Shown: positions 61,925 through 64,000 of the stretch, in pieces | Numbering within the stretch: position 1 is the first letter of the stretch | Layout of the letters: each line of letters starts with the position of its first letter | From: Streptomyces albipurpureus | Lineage (GTDB): Bacteria > Actinomycetota > Actinomycetes > Streptomycetales > Streptomycetaceae | Assembly: GCF_023701525.1 (NCBI RefSeq) | Contig: NZ_JAMQAW010000032.1 | Location: 84,323-148,322 of the forward strand | DNA length: 64,000 bases | Direction: 5' to 3' | Made by a program: the position numbers and the translations under genes | The notes under the pieces: model-generated | Databases searched by the model: none | Seen by the model: the letters and a program-made list of their open reading frames with translations, nothing else | Told to the model about the DNA's origin: nothing

Positions 61925-63033
61925 TGCACGCCGTCACCCCGCTGTTCCTTCGGACGCTGACGACGTCGCATGCGATGACCGCTCGTGTCGATGCTCACTA
62001 CGCAGGTGCGCTCACTGTGGCCGACCTCCCTTTCACGGATGGGACGGTCACGGTGGACCGGGGGAGTAAGGAGCGTCGGTCACTGTCTCTGACAGTGGCT
62101 GACCCCGCTTATCTTCCATGGTCCCCCACGGCACCTCTGGCGGTCTACGGACAGACCCTCGTCGTCAGTAGAGGCATCCGCTACCCGAACGGAACGTCAG
62201 AATCAGTACCGCTGGGAGTGTTCCGCATTGATGAGCCGCAGGGCGACGTACGAATGGGCCCCGTGACGCTCACGGGAAAATCCCTGGAATGCGTCATCAG
62301 TGAAGACACCTTCGACACTCCCAGATCCACACGGGGAATGGCTACTTGCGTTACCGCGATGACCAACCTGATTCAGCAAACGATGCCGTCGGCGGCCGTT
62401 GTGAACTTGACGGTCGGTGCTCGCAACCCCGCGTGCGCTGTGGTGGACTGGGACGCCGGAACCGATCGCTGGGATGCCGTTACGCAGATCGCAACGGCCA
62501 TGCAAGCGGAAATCTTCTGTGACGTTCTCGGTCATTTTGTTATCACTGACGTCCCCAACGTGATCACCTCCCCTGCCGTATGGGATGTTGCGGAAGGAGA
62601 AGGCGGTTCACTCATCGCGTCGGGACGTCAGATGTCGCGCAACGCCGTCTACAACGCTGTCGTTGCGTCGGGTGAGAACACGGCATCTAACGCGCCACCA
62701 GTGAGCGCCTTCGCTCGTGATACAGACCCCCTTAGCCCTACCCGTTGGGGTGGGCCTTTCGGAAAGGTGACGAAGAGCATCTCGTCCGGGCTATGGCTTT
62801 CAACTGCCGCATGCCAAGCCGCTGCGAATGCCGCACTCTTCGACGCTATCGCGCCCAACATTCAGACGACGGTCGAATCTCTGCCGAATCCAGCCTTGGA
62901 AGCCGGCGACGTTATCCGCGTCTCCCACGTCGGTCGCAAAGAGCTCTACGTCCTCCAGTCCCTGAGTATCCCCCTGACGGCCACGGGTGATTTCACGATG
63001 ACCCTGCGCGGGGGCAAGGAGGATTCCCCATGA
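61924..63033 (+). CDS. Tail hub protein, DUF5047-like
   Basis: 369 residues overlapping the preceding stop. DAHYAGALTVADLPFTDGTV, RSLSLTVADPAYLPW, GVFRIDEPQGDVRMGPVTLT and RWDAVTQIATAMQAEIFCDV correspond to DUF5047-type tail proteins of actinophages, which form the tail tip hub. The C-terminal part has VESLPNPALEAGDVIRVSH. It overlaps the next gene by ATGA. Confidence 0.82.
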   Translation: MHAVTPLFLRTLTTSHAMTARVDAHYAGALTVADLPFTDGTVTVDRGSKERRSLSLTVADPAYLPWSPTAPLAVYGQTLVVSRGIRYPNGTSESVPLGVFRIDEPQGDVRMGPVTLTGKSLECVISEDTFDTPRSTRGMATCVTAMTNLIQQTMPSAAVVNLTVGARNPACAVVDWDAGTDRWDAVTQIATAMQAEIFCDVLGHFVITDVPNVITSPAVWDVAEGEGGSLIASGRQMSRNAVYNAVVASGENTASNAPPVSAFARDTDPLSPTRWGGPFGKVTKSISSGLWLSTAACQAAANAALFDAIAPNIQTTVESLPNPALEAGDVIRVSHVGRKELYVLQSLSIPLTATGDFTMTLRGGKEDSP

Positions 63034-63290
63034 CGCTCTCAAAGCGCCTGGCAGATGCCATACAGAGGACCGCTGAGCGTGCCGTGGACCAGCGCGCAGC
63101 AGCCTGGATGGTGGCCACTGTGACGGCCACCTTCACCGACGGCACAGTCAATATCTCGACTGCCCGCGGACCTGTGGAAAGGGTGCGCAGACTGAAGTCC
63201 TATACGTCGCCAACAGTTGGCGACATTGTCCATGTCCTACGCAACGCTGACGGCAACTGGGCAGTCATCGGGGCCTATGCCACGTTATGA
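63030..63290 (+). CDS. Small tail protein with OB-like core
   Basis: 86 residues. Basic helix at the N terminus (LSKRLADAIQRTAERAVDQR), then a beta-rich core VATVTATFTDGTVNISTARG and YTSPTVGDIVHVLRNADGNW. The pattern is that of small baseplate or tail-tip proteins with an OB-fold. No exact family. Confidence 0.72.
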   Translation: MTLSKRLADAIQRTAERAVDQRAAAWMVATVTATFTDGTVNISTARGPVERVRRLKSYTSPTVGDIVHVLRNADGNWAVIGAYATL

Positions 63291-63327
63291 CGAACACTTT
63301 TCCCTGACGTTCTCTTGGAGTCGATGA

Positions 63328-63840
63328 ATGCCCAACTTCGATCGCTACGACCAAAAAGTCCCATATCCGGTGTTGGGGGATGCCCCCAACATCGAAACGT
63401 CAATGCGCGACCTCGTGAACACCTCGATGTCTCGCACCGCTCTGCGTTTCCCTAGCGCAACGCAGAGAACGGCCGTGTTGACCGGCGATAGCGCACCCGT
63501 TCTTGGCATGCTGACGTGGCTCGACAACGTAAAACGATACGAGTATTGGGACGGGGCGGCATGGCGACGTGTTGTTCCGCAAGAACAGTCCGGAACGGTC
63601 AACGTTTCGTTCACCAATCTCGACGACCGCGTCATACCGGTAGCGTTCCCGCAGGTGTTCAGCGCAGCACCTCGCGTTTTCGCTAACATCAACAGCGCTG
63701 CCGGTGTTACAGGCCGTTGGGACGTACGTGCTTATGACGTAACAGCATCCGGCTTCACCATCTTCCTTTACGCCCATCAGCCGGGCGCGCTGGCGACGTG
63801 GTCCAACGTGCCGGTGTTTTGGTTTGCCACGTCGGTCTAG
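63328..63840 (+). CDS. Tail fibre/receptor-binding type protein with H-type lectin-like domain
   Basis: 170 residues. NFDRYDQKVPYPVLGDAPNI and VLGMLTWLDNVKRYEYWDGA are frequent in minor tail proteins of Streptomyces phages. The C-terminal VNVSFTNLDDRVIPVAFPQV, PRVFANINSAAGVTGRWDVR and VTASGFTIFLYAHQPG match the H-type lectin pattern, so sugar binding is likely. A terminator follows. Confidence 0.82.
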   Translation: MPNFDRYDQKVPYPVLGDAPNIETSMRDLVNTSMSRTALRFPSATQRTAVLTGDSAPVLGMLTWLDNVKRYEYWDGAAWRRVVPQEQSGTVNVSFTNLDDRVIPVAFPQVFSAAPRVFANINSAAGVTGRWDVRAYDVTASGFTIFLYAHQPGALATWSNVPVFWFATSV

Positions 63841-63860
63841 CCGCTCAACGCATCTCATTC

Positions 63861-63882
63861 GCCCCGCATCGTCGGGGCTTTT
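63861..63882 (+). terminator. Terminator after the lectin-like tail gene
   Basis: GCCCCG (63861-63866) pairs with CGGGGC (63873-63878), followed by a run of T, a classical intrinsic terminator. Confidence 0.85.
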
Positions 63883-63906
63883 TCTATGCCCGGGAGGGGA
63901 ACGCCA

Positions 63907-64000
63907 ATGGGCGAAATCTGGATCAAGGAAGCCGAGAAGTTGGGGGACGGCAGCATCGGCGGAGCTATGGACTCACCGTCCGCGCCCGGACGGGCCATCT
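63907..64000 (+). CDS. Probable endolysin, N-terminal part
   Basis: The last 94 bases start MGEIWIKEAEKLGDGSIG and AMDSPSAPGRAI after GGGAGGGGA. This N terminus resembles phage N-acetylmuramoyl amidase or other wall hydrolases of Streptomyces. Only 31 codons are visible. Confidence 0.55.
   Translation, partial: MGEIWIKEAEKLGDGSIGGAMDSPSAPGRAI

Larger units (their letters stand above)
37096..64000. mobile_element. Siphovirus-type prophage (left part, right end beyond window)
   Basis: Integrase adjacent to a split host gene, then accessory genes, terminase, portal, MuF, capsid, connectors, tail chaperones, tape measure, tail tip and a probable endolysin start, all on the plus strand except one lipoprotein. 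The late-gene order is the classical HK97/lambda-like one. G+C appears lower than in the host part. attR and the lysogeny-control and replication genes are not included. Confidence 0.97.

Noticed and set aside
1..64000. CRISPR arrays, rRNA or tRNA genes
   Set aside because: Looked for evenly spaced short repeats and for cloverleaf-like segments with the GTTCGA core near gene gaps; none was convincing by eye. tRNAscan and a CRISPR finder would settle it.

Overview
This window is chromosomal DNA of a high-GC actinomycete, almost certainly a Streptomyces. The left 37 kb has typical Streptomyces content: a divergent biotin locus, a helix-turn-helix/DUF397/ATP-binding regulatory triad, a ydaO-type c-di-AMP riboswitch in front of an NlpC/P60 hydrolase, the MurT/GatD pair and a 341-residue PfkA. 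From about position 37,100 to the right edge it is the left part of an integrated siphovirus-type prophage. Identifications rest on reading motifs and recalled family signatures; no database search was run.

Layout of the chromosomal part. 1-3,090: an ABC exporter of the MacB/FtsX type, minus strand, permease cut by the window edge. 3,250-4,073: a toxin-antitoxin-like pair (ribbon-helix-helix protein plus Fic/Doc-like protein) behind a palindromic operator. 4,139-5,196: a methyltransferase and a VOC protein. 5,346-10,173: bioD, bioA and bioB on the minus strand, divergent from bioF. 10,166-11,923: DUF397, XRE/DUF5753 and a histidine-kinase-like ATPase. 12,100-14,655: a secreted NlpC/P60 hydrolase with its riboswitch, two small proteins of unknown or PASTA type, and an orphan Phd-like antitoxin. 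15,058-17,515: a secreted peptidase of the tripeptidyl-aminopeptidase type and PlsC. 18,261-19,710: TetR plus SDR operon. 19,730-25,290: an insertion-sequence graveyard (IS5, IS701, IS630, IS5-like, IS110 and ISAzo13 remnants) around one orphan substrate-binding lipoprotein. 25,779-37,096: cspA, small proteins, ctaG, pfkA, gatD, murT, def, TetR/acyl-CoA dehydrogenase, glutathione peroxidase, and the 3' stump of an acyl-CoA thioesterase.

Prophage. A large serine integrase begins about 40 bases from the point where thioesterase homology stops, so attL lies there and the thioesterase is the integration target. After the integrase comes a 620-base gene-free stretch with a 17-bp perfect inverted repeat and repeated CCCCCACA boxes, then small accessory genes: a duplicated Cys/His mini-protein, an antisense-oriented lipoprotein, two HNH endonucleases and a zinc-finger PrimPol domain. 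The late operon follows in standard order: small and large terminase, portal, MuF head protein, scaffold, decoration, major capsid, head-tail connectors, tail terminator, major tail protein, tail chaperones with a -1 frameshift, tape measure, distal tail proteins, receptor-binding-type proteins and the start of a probable endolysin. Repressor, replication genes and attR are not in the window.

The most interesting points are the MuF protein, which carries a C-terminal HELGH metallopeptidase-like domain and overlaps a tiny acidic gene (a possible phage-delivered effector with a partner); the cis-acting region right of the integrase; a tail protein with three tandem jelly-roll-like repeats; and a tape measure with two predicted peptidoglycan-cleaving domains.
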